Assembly: GCF_014650575.1 (NCBI RefSeq)
Contig: NZ_BMVF01000004.1
Location: forward strand, 248,001-312,000
Direction: 5' to 3'
DNA: 64,000 nt
DNA from: Streptomyces naganishii JCM 4654
GTDB taxonomy: Bacteria > Actinomycetota > Actinomycetes > Streptomycetales > Streptomycetaceae
The position numbers and the translations under genes are program-made. Shown one piece after another: positions 1 through 7,743 of this stretch. The notes beneath the pieces were generated by a model that was not told the origin of the DNA, searched no databases, and saw only the letters and a program-made list of their open reading frames with translations. Numbering within the stretch: the first letter of the stretch is position 1; each line of letters begins with the position of its first letter.

Positions 1-913
1 CGGGCACCTGGTGGCCGCGGAACGTCACCGTGTAGACGTTGTTGACCGCGCTGAGCATCCACCAGGACGTGTTCCAGGAGGAGTTGTAGTCCGCCAGCAG
101 CCGCTTGACGACGTAGATGTAGCGGGCGTTCTCCTCGGAGCTGTCGATGAGGGTGACCGCCTCGGCCAGCGTCTCGCCGTTGGCGTCGGTGACGTCACGG
201 GAGTGGGCGCTGGCGAAGAACGCGTCGAGACCGGCACGGATGGCCGTCTTCAGGCCGGAGCCGTAGGCGCCCACCGTGCTCGCGTTGTAGTACTGGACGT
301 AGTAGCCGGCGCGCAGATAGAGCACCAGCTGCGGCATGCCCGTGGTGGAGTTGCCCGGGTAGGACGCCGAGCCGTCGCGCAGGGCGTAGGCGACGGAGGT
401 CATCTGGGACTCGCGGAAGGCGTTGTAGGCGTCGCTTCCGGTGAGGTTGAACAGCGTGTTGACGCAGTCGGTCGTGGACGACTTGATCTGCTGCACCAGG
501 GCGCTGCCGGTACGGCTGGTGAAGTCCGCGACGTTGCAGGCGGCGACCGCGGCCGCCTTCTTGCCGGAGCGCGCCTGGTCGCGTCCGGCCGAGTCCATCG
601 ACTTGGAGGGCCGCGGCGGGAGCGTCTCCGGGCGGCCGTAGGGCTGCTTGAGCGAGTTCTTGCTCGCCGCCAGCGGCGGTATCTGTGACGCCTTCAGGCG
701 CCCCTTGCCGACGTGGTCGGTGTCGGTGGCGGCGGTCTGCGCCATGGGCGCGGGGTCGTGCTGCTTCTGGGCGCCGGCCGCCGAGTGCGCGGTGTGCGCC
801 GGGGCGCCGGTCCACGCGGCGGCCGGCTGGGCGAGCATCCCCGCACCCATGGCCCACGCCAGGGTCAGGGGGAGCACCGCGCCCAGACTTCGCCGGACGA
901 GTGTGGTTCTCAC
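1..913 (-). CDS. Secreted collagenase (peptidase M9), N-terminal part, cut by the window edge
   Basis: Secreted metalloprotease expected to degrade collagen-like protein outside the cell. About 304 residues are visible. The GTG start at 913 follows a GGGAGG ribosome site. The N-terminus is a signal peptide: MRTTLVRRSL, an Ala/Leu-rich core and a likely cleavage near QPAAA. After a low-complexity, His/Ala-rich propeptide, the M9 N-terminal domain begins near residue 126 at CNVADFTSRTGSALVQQI and runs to the edge with YALRDGSASYPG and QLVLYLRAGYYVQYYNA, which I recognise from Streptomyces collagenases. The catalytic HExxH zinc site would lie beyond the window and is not seen. The gene is transcribed out of the window, downstream of a long repeat-filled leader region. 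The family call is firm; activity cannot be judged from this part. Confidence 0.85.
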   Translation of the reverse strand, partial: MRTTLVRRSLGAVLPLTLAWAMGAGMLAQPAAAWTGAPAHTAHSAAGAQKQHDPAPMAQTAATDTDHVGKGRLKASQIPPLAASKNSLKQPYGRPETLPPRPSKSMDSAGRDQARSGKKAAAVAACNVADFTSRTGSALVQQIKSSTTDCVNTLFNLTGSDAYNAFRESQMTSVAYALRDGSASYPGNSTTGMPQLVLYLRAGYYVQYYNASTVGAYGSGLKTAIRAGLDAFFASAHSRDVTDANGETLAEAVTLIDSSEENARYIYVVKRLLADYNSSWNTSWWMLSAVNNVYTVTFRGHQVP

Positions 914-1065
914 TTACGCCTCCCATGAGGGGTTGGGCCACGCCGTACGTGGCCGATGGGATCCGCTGATGTGCAGGTCGTGCGTCTGGGGAGAAGGGCC
1001 GCGCTCTCGCTGGGGAGCGGTTCCGCCCTGCCTGCGCTTCGCGATCAGACTTGGCATGGCCACGA

Positions 1066-1098
1066 CCTGTGCCATGTACCATTGCACAGGTGACATGG
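1066..1098. promoter_or_regulatory. Nested inverted repeats upstream of the collagenase gene
   Basis: CCTGTGC (1066-1072) is mirrored by GCACAGG (1084-1090), and CCATGT (1072-1077) by ACATGG (1093-1098). The element lies about 150-185 bases upstream of the collagenase start, in otherwise unassigned DNA. It could be an operator; the TGTG/CACA half sites loosely resemble Crp-type sites, but the spacing is not canonical. The regulator is unknown. Confidence 0.3.
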
Positions 1099-1362
1099 TT
1101 CCGGAAGCCGTCCGTGCCAATTCGAGGCCGCGAGTTGCCGCGGGGGGGCCGCCGGGGCGGCGAAGGGCCTGATCGGAACGGCCTTGCGGGACAAGAGAGT
1201 TGGTGGGGACCGGGCCACCGGGACGTGCGGGCGGGCGTCGGCGTCACACGGAGGCGGAACGGGTTCGACCCGCCGACCGCCGAAACTACCGGCCGGCCGC
1301 CAGAGCTATCGACCGCCGCGACTGTCAGCCGCCGGAACTACCGGCTGTCGGAACCACCGGTC

Positions 1363-1582
1363 GCCGGACCACCGACCGCTGGAACCACCGGCCGCCGCGG
1401 CTGTCAGCCGCCGGAACTGCCGGTCGCCGAGCCGCCGCTCACCAGACCTACCGGCTGCCGGAACGGCCGGCCGCCGGACCACCGACCGCTGGAACCACCG
1501 GCCGCCGCGGCCGTCAGCCGCCGGAACTGCCGGTCGCCGAGCCGCCGCTCACCAGACCTACCGGCTGCCGGAACCACCGGTC
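1363..1582. repeat. Tandem 110-bp direct repeat in a GC-rich intergenic tract
   Basis: Two head-to-tail copies, 1363-1472 and 1473-1582, differ at only a few positions, for example T at 1402 against C at 1512 and two bases near 1465/1575. They sit in a wider degenerate tract (about 1262-1608) built of short units such as GCCGGAACTACCGG, GGAACCACCGG and GTCGCCGGACC, all rich in CCGG. The tract lies between the 3' end of the GntR gene and the collagenase leader, and the last units run into the GntR stop codon at 1590. Rather than coding, it reads as an expanded minisatellite. The rest of 914-1589 holds no gene that I can support. Confidence 0.8.
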
Positions 1583-1589
1583 GCCGGAC

Positions 1590-2297
1590 CTACCGGTCGC
1601 CGAGGCGGAGCGCGGGCTCGGCGGCCTTCGCGTCGGCCCGGCCGTCAGCCCACAGGGTGCGCACGTGCGCGAGGTGGCTGCGCATGCACTTCTCCGCCTC
1701 ACGCGCCTTGCCGGCGACGATCAGGTCGAGCAGCTCGATGTGCTCCTGCGCGGAGGCGACCAGCCGCCCGGACTCGTCGAGGTTGGCCAGCCCGTACAGA
1801 CGGGACCGCTTGCGCAGGTCGGCCACCACCTCGACGAGGTGCTGGTTCCCGGCGAGCGACAGCAGTTCGAGGTGGAATTGGTGATCGGCTTCCAGGTACG
1901 CCAGTACGTCGTGCCGCTCGGCCGCCGTCACGATCTGCCGCGCCAGCGGACGCAGCGCCTCGAGCTGCTCCGGACGTGCCGACCTCGCGACCCGCCCCAC
2001 GGTGGGCACCTCGATGAGGGTACGGATCTCGGTGAACTCGTCGAGGTCCCGGTCGGTCATCTCGGTGATGCGGAAACCCTTGTTGCGGACCGCTTCGACC
2101 AGGCCCTCCCTGGCCAGGTCGAGCATGGCCTCGCGCACCGGGGTCGCCGAGACACCGAGTTCCGCGGCCAGGCTGGGGGCGGAGTACACGACGCCGGGGC
2201 GCAGCTCGCCGGCGATGAGCGCGGCGCGCAGCGCGTTGGCCACCTGGTCCCGCAGATGCGTCTGGACCGAGATCACCTGCGGTTTGAGATGAGGCAT
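1590..2297 (-). CDS. GntR family regulator, FadR/FCD subfamily
   Basis: A 235-residue DNA-binding repressor or activator. The winged helix spans about residues 12-75, with the typical stretch LRDQVANALRAALIAGEL and recognition region SLAAELGVSATPVREAML. An FCD ligand domain follows (about 85-215) with metal/ligand-type residues in EADHQFHLELL and the His pair in MRSHLAHV. It is the last gene of a minus-strand run: anti-sigma-type ATPase, two aminopeptidase P genes, then this gene, 71 bases after the second peptidase. A TATAGT box and a TTGTATA half-operator in that gap suggest its own autoregulated promoter. The natural guess is control of the peptidase operon, possibly with a peptide or amino-acid ligand; this is inference from position. 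Confidence 0.9.
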   Translation of the reverse strand: MPHLKPQVISVQTHLRDQVANALRAALIAGELRPGVVYSAPSLAAELGVSATPVREAMLDLAREGLVEAVRNKGFRITEMTDRDLDEFTEIRTLIEVPTVGRVARSARPEQLEALRPLARQIVTAAERHDVLAYLEADHQFHLELLSLAGNQHLVEVVADLRKRSRLYGLANLDESGRLVASAQEHIELLDLIVAGKAREAEKCMRSHLAHVRTLWADGRADAKAAEPALRLGDR

Positions 2298-2332
2298 CGC
2301 CGCTCCCTGAGCCCTCGGTCCGATCGCCTCCC

Positions 2333-2342
2333 ACTATACAAT
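2333..2342 (-). promoter_or_regulatory. Probable -10 box and half-operator of the gntR gene
   Basis: On the minus strand the gap reads ATTGTATAGT. TATAGT (2333-2338) is a good -10 hexamer, placing transcription start about 30 bases before the ATG at 2297. The same bases contain TTGTATA, half of the TTGTATACAA palindrome common for FadR-type GntR regulators. No clear -35 hexamer is visible. Autorepression through this site is inferred. Confidence 0.4.
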
Positions 2343-2368
2343 GTCACGTTTCCCGGTTACGCCCGTGC

Positions 2369-3820
2369 TCACAGGGACGCCATCCACACCTCCACCTCGT
2401 CGGAACCGCGCGGCAGGGCCGAGGACAGGCAGAGGGCCCCGTCCGCGGTGATCAGGAAGTCGTCCTCGATCCGGACGCCGATGCCGCGCAGTTCCTCGGG
2501 GACCGTCAGGTCGTCGGGCTGGAAGTACAGGCCCGGTTCGACGGTCAGGACGTGCCCGGCCTGGAGCACACCGCCCAGGTAGGCCGCGTCGCGGGCGCCG
2601 GCGCAGTCGTGGCAGTCCAGGCCCAGCATGTGCCCCGTTCCGCACACGGTGTACCGGCGGTACGGACCGGAGTCCGGAGGGGAACCGGGGCCCGGCGCCG
2701 TGCGGCCCGCCGGTCGCAGGCCCCAGGAGTCCAGCCCCTCGGCGATGACCCGCGTCGCGGCGGCGTGGAAGTCGCCGTAGCGCGCGCCGGGCCGCAGCGC
2801 GGCGATGCCCGCCGACTGCGCGGCGAACACCAGGTCGTAGACCCGCCGTTGGACGTCGGTGAAGCGTCCGCCGGCCGGCAGCGTCCTGGTGACGTCCCCG
2901 GTGTAGAAGGAGTCGGCCTCGACGCCCGCGTCCAGCAGGAGCAGATCGCCCTCGCGCACCGGTCCGTCGTTGCGCATCCAGTGCAGCACACAGGCGTGCG
3001 CCCCGGCCGCCGCGATGGTCTCGAAGCCGAGGCCGTGACCCTCCAGCCGGGCACGCCGGTTGAAGGTGCCCTCGATCCAGCGCTCGCCGCGCTCGAGCCG
3101 CATGGCGTGGCGCAGCTCGCCGGCCACGTCGTGGAATCCGGCGACGGTGGCGCCCACGGCCGTGCGCAGCTGGTCGATCTCCCACTCGTCCTTGACCAGC
3201 CGCAGCTCCGCCAGGAACGTCACCAGTTCGGCCTCGGCGCGGGGTGACGGCGGGACCAGCGCGTCGACGAGCGGGTCCTCGCCGCGCACCACGCGGGTGG
3301 GCACGTCTGCCGTCAGGGCCCGCTCCAGGCCGTCGCGTGCGGCGGCCTCGACGCCGAGGGCCTGCTCGGTCTCGGCGAGGGTCCGCCGCCGCCCGGTCCA
3401 GAACTCGCCGTAGCGGCGGTCGCTGTGGAACTCCGTGCCGTCCGGCCCGCCGTCGCGCGGCGAGCGCGGCCGGGTGAAGAGGGTGGCCGAGTGGCCGCTC
3501 CCGGTGGGCTGCAGGACGAGGACGCTGTCCGGGACGGCCTGCGTTCCCTGTTCGGCGGTGAGGTGGACGAACGCGGAGTGCGGCCGGAAGGTGTAGTCGA
3601 AGTCGTTGCTCCTGACCTTCAGTCCGCCCGAGGGGACGACGATCCGTTCGCCGGGGAACCGTTCGGACAGCGCCGAGCGCCGCTTGGCCGCGCACGCCGC
3701 CCCGGACACCGGCGGAAGACGCGCACGGGTGTCCGCCCAGCCTCCTCGGAAGGGGTCGGCCGCCGCGGCCGGAACCTCGCCTCCGTCGTCGTGCGGGCCT
3801 TGCCCGTCCGTGTGTGACAT
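2369..3820 (-). CDS. Xaa-Pro aminopeptidase (aminopeptidase P), M24B family, copy 2
   Basis: Cytoplasmic dinuclear-metal peptidase that removes the N-terminal residue before proline. At 483 residues it has the usual aminopeptidase P length: an AMP_N domain (about 45-190, including SERFPGERIVVPSGG) followed by the pita-bread catalytic domain. The five metal ligands are recognisable: Asp in LLLDAGVEAD, Asp in YTGDVTRTL, His in CGTGHMLGLDCHD, Glu in VEPGLYFQPDDL and Glu in GVRIEDDFL. No signal peptide is seen; the first 40 residues are poorly conserved. It follows a closely related paralogue (3945-5420) after a 124-base gap full of short repeats, so the pair looks like an old tandem duplication. 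Both lie upstream of the gntR gene, probably in the same operon. Confidence 0.92.
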   Translation of the reverse strand: MSHTDGQGPHDDGGEVPAAAADPFRGGWADTRARLPPVSGAACAAKRRSALSERFPGERIVVPSGGLKVRSNDFDYTFRPHSAFVHLTAEQGTQAVPDSVLVLQPTGSGHSATLFTRPRSPRDGGPDGTEFHSDRRYGEFWTGRRRTLAETEQALGVEAAARDGLERALTADVPTRVVRGEDPLVDALVPPSPRAEAELVTFLAELRLVKDEWEIDQLRTAVGATVAGFHDVAGELRHAMRLERGERWIEGTFNRRARLEGHGLGFETIAAAGAHACVLHWMRNDGPVREGDLLLLDAGVEADSFYTGDVTRTLPAGGRFTDVQRRVYDLVFAAQSAGIAALRPGARYGDFHAAATRVIAEGLDSWGLRPAGRTAPGPGSPPDSGPYRRYTVCGTGHMLGLDCHDCAGARDAAYLGGVLQAGHVLTVEPGLYFQPDDLTVPEELRGIGVRIEDDFLITADGALCLSSALPRGSDEVEVWMASL

Positions 3821-3855
3821 GTGTCTTCCCCCAATACCGATGGAAGCCGATGTAA

Positions 3856-3914
3856 GCCGCTGGATGCCTCTGGAACCGATGTGTGCCGCTGGATGCCTCT
3901 GGAAGCCGGTGGGT
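3856..3914. repeat. 29-30 bp direct repeats between the two aminopeptidase P genes
   Basis: GCCGCTGGATGCCTCTGGAA occurs at 3856 and again at 3885, each with a similar tail (CCGATGTGT, GCCGGTGGGT). Further decayed copies flank them, so almost all of 3841-3944 is repeat. The tract is noncoding on the minus strand between two co-directional genes. It could be a mutation-prone spacer or an RNA-processing element; nothing more can be said. Confidence 0.65.
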
Positions 3915-3944
3915 GCCCTGGAGCCGTTGGAAGCCCGGGGGGCG

Positions 3945-5420
3945 TCAGCCGCGCAGCCGCGCCATCCAGTCCTCCACCTCGTCGGCGCGGCGCGGCAGCC
4001 CGGCCGACAGGTTCTCGTTGCCGTCCGCGGTGACCAGGATGTCGTCCTCGATGCGGACGCCGATGCCGCGCAGTTCCTCGGGGACCGTGAGGTCGTCGGG
4101 CTGGAAGTACAGGCCCGGTTCGACGGTGAGCACCATGCCCGCTTCGAGGGTGCCGTCGACGTAGGTCTTGGTGCGGGCCCTGGCGCAGTCGTGCACGTCC
4201 AGGCCGAGCATGTGTCCGGTCCCGGCCAGGGTCCAGCGCCGGTGGAGTCCGAGTCCGAAGGCCTCCGCCGCCGGCCGGCGTCCGAACAGCCCCCAGGCGG
4301 CGAGGCGTTCGGCCAGTACCCGCTGGGCGGCGTCGTGGAAGTCGCGGTATCCGGCGCCGGGCCGCACGGCGGCGATGCCGGCCTCCTGCGCCGCGAACAC
4401 CGCGTCGTACACCTCGCGTTGTAGCGGGGTGAAGCGGCCGTCGACGGGCAGGGTGCGGGTCACGTCGGCGGTGTAGAGGTTGCGGGTCTCCACCCCGGCG
4501 TCCAGCAGCAGGAGGTCGCCGGGGCGGGCCTCGCCGTCGTTGCGGACCCAGTGCAGGGTGGTGGCGTGCGGTCCGGCCGCGCAGATGGAGGTGTAGCCGA
4601 CGTCGTTGCCCTCGACGCGGGCGCGCGTCCAGAAGGTGCCCTCGATGAGGCGTTCCGGAGTGGGTGCGGTGCTGCCGAGGGCGCGTACGACGTCCTCGAA
4701 GCCGCGGACGGTGGCCTCGCAGGCGAAGCGCAGGTCGGCGATCTCGAACTCGTCCTTGACCAGGCGCATTTCGGCGAGCGCGGTACGGAGGTCGTCGTCG
4801 GCGGCGGCCATCACCAGGCCGGCCAGGGCGGCGTCGACGGCCGGGTCGTGGCCGCGCAGCAGCCTCACCGGGCCGGTGGCCGCCTCCAGCAGTGCGGGCA
4901 GGGCGCGGACGTCGCGGCAGGGCAGGCCGAGGAGGCGCTCGTTCTCGGTGAGACTGTTGCGGCGGCCGTCCCATAGTTCGCCGTGCGGGTCGAGCCAGAA
5001 CTCCCCGTCGGCCCGGTCGGAGCGCGGGAGCGTGTGCAGGACGGCCCGGTGCCCGCCGTACTGGCCCGGTTCCAGGACGAGTACGGCGTGAGGGGACTGG
5101 TCGCCGGTGAGGTGGACGTAGTCCGAGGTGGGCCGGAACGGATACGCCGTGTCGTTGGCGCGGACCTTCGGGACGCCGGCCGGGATCACCAGCAGCTCGC
5201 CCGGAAAGCGGGCGGAGAGCTCTGCCCGGCGGCGCGCGGTGTAGGCGGCCTGCGTGATGGGGGTCAGGTCGTGGCGCTCGGTGCCGGCCCAGCCCTTTTT
5301 CATGTTCTCGGCGAGTTCCGGGCTCACTCCCCGATTCAGGCCGTTCTTCCGCCGTCTGTTCTCGTCCGTGTCCTCGGTCACCCATGTCTCCTGTGTCGAG
5401 AGAATAGAAGCGGTGGTCAT
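3945..5420 (-). CDS. Xaa-Pro aminopeptidase (aminopeptidase P), M24B family, copy 1
   Basis: A 491-residue paralogue of the next gene, with an AMP_N domain and a pita-bread catalytic domain. Metal ligands are present: Asp in LLLDAGVETRN, Asp in YTADVTRTL, His in AGTGHMLGLDVHDC, Glu in TVEPGLYFQPDDL and Glu in GVRIEDDIL. The last stretch, EPGLYFQPDDLTVPEELRG, is identical in both paralogues. The ATG start at 5420 overlaps the stop of the upstream ATPase gene (ATGA), so the two are translationally coupled. Role: release of N-terminal residues from X-Pro peptides, probably in use of proline-rich peptides. The collagenase two genes downstream would produce such peptides, which makes a functional theme plausible but unproven. 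Confidence 0.92.
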   Translation of the reverse strand: MTTASILSTQETWVTEDTDENRRRKNGLNRGVSPELAENMKKGWAGTERHDLTPITQAAYTARRRAELSARFPGELLVIPAGVPKVRANDTAYPFRPTSDYVHLTGDQSPHAVLVLEPGQYGGHRAVLHTLPRSDRADGEFWLDPHGELWDGRRNSLTENERLLGLPCRDVRALPALLEAATGPVRLLRGHDPAVDAALAGLVMAAADDDLRTALAEMRLVKDEFEIADLRFACEATVRGFEDVVRALGSTAPTPERLIEGTFWTRARVEGNDVGYTSICAAGPHATTLHWVRNDGEARPGDLLLLDAGVETRNLYTADVTRTLPVDGRFTPLQREVYDAVFAAQEAGIAAVRPGAGYRDFHDAAQRVLAERLAAWGLFGRRPAAEAFGLGLHRRWTLAGTGHMLGLDVHDCARARTKTYVDGTLEAGMVLTVEPGLYFQPDDLTVPEELRGIGVRIEDDILVTADGNENLSAGLPRRADEVEDWMARLRG

Positions 5421-5941
5421 GTCGCCGGAAAGAGGAGCCGGAGCACATTCGCTCCCGCGGAAGTGACCGTCCAGCGCGCGGAGTCGTCGTCCCGGCGGCT
5501 TTCCATTACGGCATTCACCGGCATTTCGTCATCGTTCCGGACGGGCCGCTCGGACAGCGGGAGGACCGCCCAGCAGCGCTTGCCGGAGTCGGTGTATTCC
5601 GTGCCGTGGAAAAGACTCAAGGCGTCGATCAGCACGATGCCGCGCCCGCTCTCGTGGTCGCAGCCGGCCACGCAGGGCCGCGGCCGCACCCGGCTGCCGT
5701 CGAGGACCGCGAGAACGAGGAGGCCACCGCCGCGCTCCACGCGCAATTCGACCGTCAGGGGGCCACCGGCGTGCTGAAGACCGTTGGTCAGCATTTCCGA
5801 GGCGATCAATTCGAGGCGGAAGAGCTGATCGCCGTCGACCGGTACGTCCCAGGACGAGACGGCCGACGAAATACGGCGGCGCGCGTCGCGGACCGCTGCC
5901 GCCGTTCCTTCGACGGTGAAGCGGAGTTCGGTGTGGGGCAT
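5417..5941 (-). CDS. ATP-binding protein of the anti-sigma / SpoIIAB-RsbW type
   Basis: A small GHKL-type ATPase (174 residues) of the sort that binds sigma or anti-anti-sigma factors in Streptomyces. The chosen ATG at 5941 has AAGGAG at good distance; an upstream in-frame extension would be Arg/Pro-rich and lacks a ribosome site. The HATPase signature is clear: the N-box LELIASEMLTNGLQHAGG, then LLVLAVLDGS and HESGRGIVLIDAL as G-boxes. It has no sensor or membrane part. The TGA overlaps the ATG of the aminopeptidase P gene, which is unusual company for this family and suggests one transcript. Whether it acts as an anti-sigma factor is inference from family. Confidence 0.85.
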   Translation of the reverse strand: MPHTELRFTVEGTAAAVRDARRRISSAVSSWDVPVDGDQLFRLELIASEMLTNGLQHAGGPLTVELRVERGGGLLVLAVLDGSRVRPRPCVAGCDHESGRGIVLIDALSLFHGTEYTDSGKRCWAVLPLSERPVRNDDEMPVNAVMESRRDDDSARWTVTSAGANVLRLLFPAT

Positions 5942-6145
5942 GGTGGCTCTCCTTCGCGGATCGTCCCGGCGGGAGGACGGCGCGAGTGGAGGTTTCCACG
6001 GCGGTGCCGGTCGGGACAACGGGCCGGGCCATAAGAAAACGAACGGCCGGGGCATAACGTCGCCGTGCGGGCGGTGACCGTGCCCGGTGCGGTTCTCGCC
6101 GCCGGTCGCATAATGGTGCCGCTTCTTCGAACAATGAGGTGTGCC

Positions 6146-7120
6146 GTGGAACTTGAGCTGCGTCATCTGCGGGTGCTGTGCGCGATCGCGGACTGCGGCA
6201 GCGTCGGCAGGGCGGCGGCCGCGCTGGGCCTGACCCAGCCGGCCATGAGCACGCAGTTGCGGCGCATCGAGCGGCTGCTCGGCGAGGGACTGTTCGTCCG
6301 CAGCAACACGGGCGTGGAGCTGACCGCCTACGGGACGGAGGTCGTCAGCCAGGCCCGGGACGTGCTGGCCCGCGCCGACGCCCTCGGACGGGGGCGCGCC
6401 GGCTCCGCGTCCGCGGCGGGCGCCAGGACGGTCCGGCTGGGGGTCACCAACACCCCCGTGGTCCCGGACCTGTTGGGCAATCTGCGGGACGCGTGTCCGG
6501 ACCTCACCGTCACCGTGTCGAGCGTGTACGCCACCGGGGAGCTGGTGCGGCTCGTGGAGGCCGGTGAACTAGACGCGGCGCTGGGCGTCGACTATCCCGG
6601 GCTGCCGGTGCGGCACTCCCCCGCGCTGGCGCACCGTGCCATCAACACCGTGCCGATCTTCGTGGCCATGCACGCCGGCCACCCCCTGGCGCACCGGGTG
6701 GAGGTGCCGCTGGAGGAGCTGTCGCGGGACACCTGGTTCGTCACCGCCGACGACGGGGTGGGGTGGCCCGGTGCCTTCTACGACGCGTGCGAGGCCGCCG
6801 GTTTCGCGCCCGGGAACACCCACGAGTTCCACGTGCTCGAACAGTTGCAGTCGATGATCGCGATGGGCCTCGGGGTGACCGCCGTGCAGCCGACCCTGCG
6901 CCCCATCGACGGGGTGCTGGTCAAGCCGCTGGCCGGTGATCCGCTGTGGCAGCGCCTGCTGCTGGTCTGGCGCCGGGACGCCGTCGAGGCGCCGGTGGCC
7001 GAGGCCCTGCACCACCACGCCGTCCGGGTCTACCGGAACCTGCTGGCCCACGCCCCTCACCTGCAGAGCTGGCTGGCACGCGCCTACACGGCCACCCGCG
7101 CCGGCGACGCGCTCCGCTGA
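6146..7120 (+). CDS. LysR family transcriptional regulator
   Basis: A 324-residue regulator, divergent from the anti-sigma/peptidase operon. The GTG at 6146 was chosen because GAGGT lies five bases upstream; the in-frame ATG at 6134 has no ribosome site. A CATAAT box at 6109-6114 fits as a -10 hexamer. The N-terminal winged helix (about 4-62) reads LELRHLRVLCAIADCGSVG, then LTQPAMSTQLRRIERLLGE. A type-2 periplasmic-binding-fold effector domain follows (about 90-295), including DLLGNLRDACPDLTVTVS and a Pro-rich hinge. Divergent placement suggests that it may control the ATPase-peptidase operon through the 204-base shared intergenic region, as is usual for the family. The inducer is unknown. 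Confidence 0.9.
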   Translation: MELELRHLRVLCAIADCGSVGRAAAALGLTQPAMSTQLRRIERLLGEGLFVRSNTGVELTAYGTEVVSQARDVLARADALGRGRAGSASAAGARTVRLGVTNTPVVPDLLGNLRDACPDLTVTVSSVYATGELVRLVEAGELDAALGVDYPGLPVRHSPALAHRAINTVPIFVAMHAGHPLAHRVEVPLEELSRDTWFVTADDGVGWPGAFYDACEAAGFAPGNTHEFHVLEQLQSMIAMGLGVTAVQPTLRPIDGVLVKPLAGDPLWQRLLLVWRRDAVEAPVAEALHHHAVRVYRNLLAHAPHLQSWLARAYTATRAGDALR

Positions 7121-7245
7121 CCCGGGGCGGGCGGCGTCAGGAACCGGCCGTGAAGGGCGGCACCAGCCGGGACGGACGCGCAGGGTCGCGGTAGGTCTCG
7201 CGTAACCCGCGGCGCCGTCATCCGGATCGGCCGCGACGCGGCGAC

Positions 7246-7743
7246 GTGGATCCTGAGCCGACCGAGCTGGTCGCGCGGTGGCTGGAGGAGGCGGTCGGGG
7301 ACATCGAGGCCGGGCTCACCCAGGCCGGGCGCCCCGAGCCGTACCAGCGGCGCCTGCGTGGTGTGCTCGCCATGGCGCGGCCCGACCACGTCGCCCAGAG
7401 CCGGGAGCGGGCCGGCCGGCGGCTCAGCCGGGACCACGTGCTCGACGAGCTCACCAGGAGCCGGGCACGGCTGCCGGGCACGGCTCCCGGGCCGGCGGGC
7501 CGCGCAGCAGCCGCCGGGATGCGGCCCGCCGGTCCGCGCGACGCCGCCCGCGGGGGCATGCTGGTCATACGTGCCGGTCCCTGCGGGCCCATCGCGCCGT
7601 GCGCGCGTCTCGCGGCGCGTCCTCGCGGCCGGCGCGGGACCGTACCGCCTCGTGGACGGGGCGGCCGGCCTGCCCGGCCCGCCGCCCGCTCCGGGCACCG
7701 CGGCGGGTGCGCGACGAGGCCGGCAGGGGAAGGAGCGACCGCG
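7246..7743 (+). other. In-frame open stretch ahead of the PP2C phosphatase; possible N-terminal extension or gene remnant
   Basis: The phosphatase frame stays open upstream from a GTG at 7246. The first 70 or so codons look genuinely coding (high GC3; helical, charged sequence such as ELVARWLEEAVGDIEAGL and RRLSRDHVLDELTRSRA). From about 7500 to 7740 the translation turns into Arg/Ala/Pro/Gly-rich text typical of noncoding DNA. No stop separates it from the real start at 7744. It may be the remains of a small helical protein, a separate short gene with its stop lost, or a long N-terminal extension. I do not recognise the sequence. Confidence 0.3.

Noticed and set aside
1363..1582. Repeats as a possible CRISPR array
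   Set aside because: Units are directly adjacent without unique spacers, 110 bases long and degenerate; no cas genes are present.
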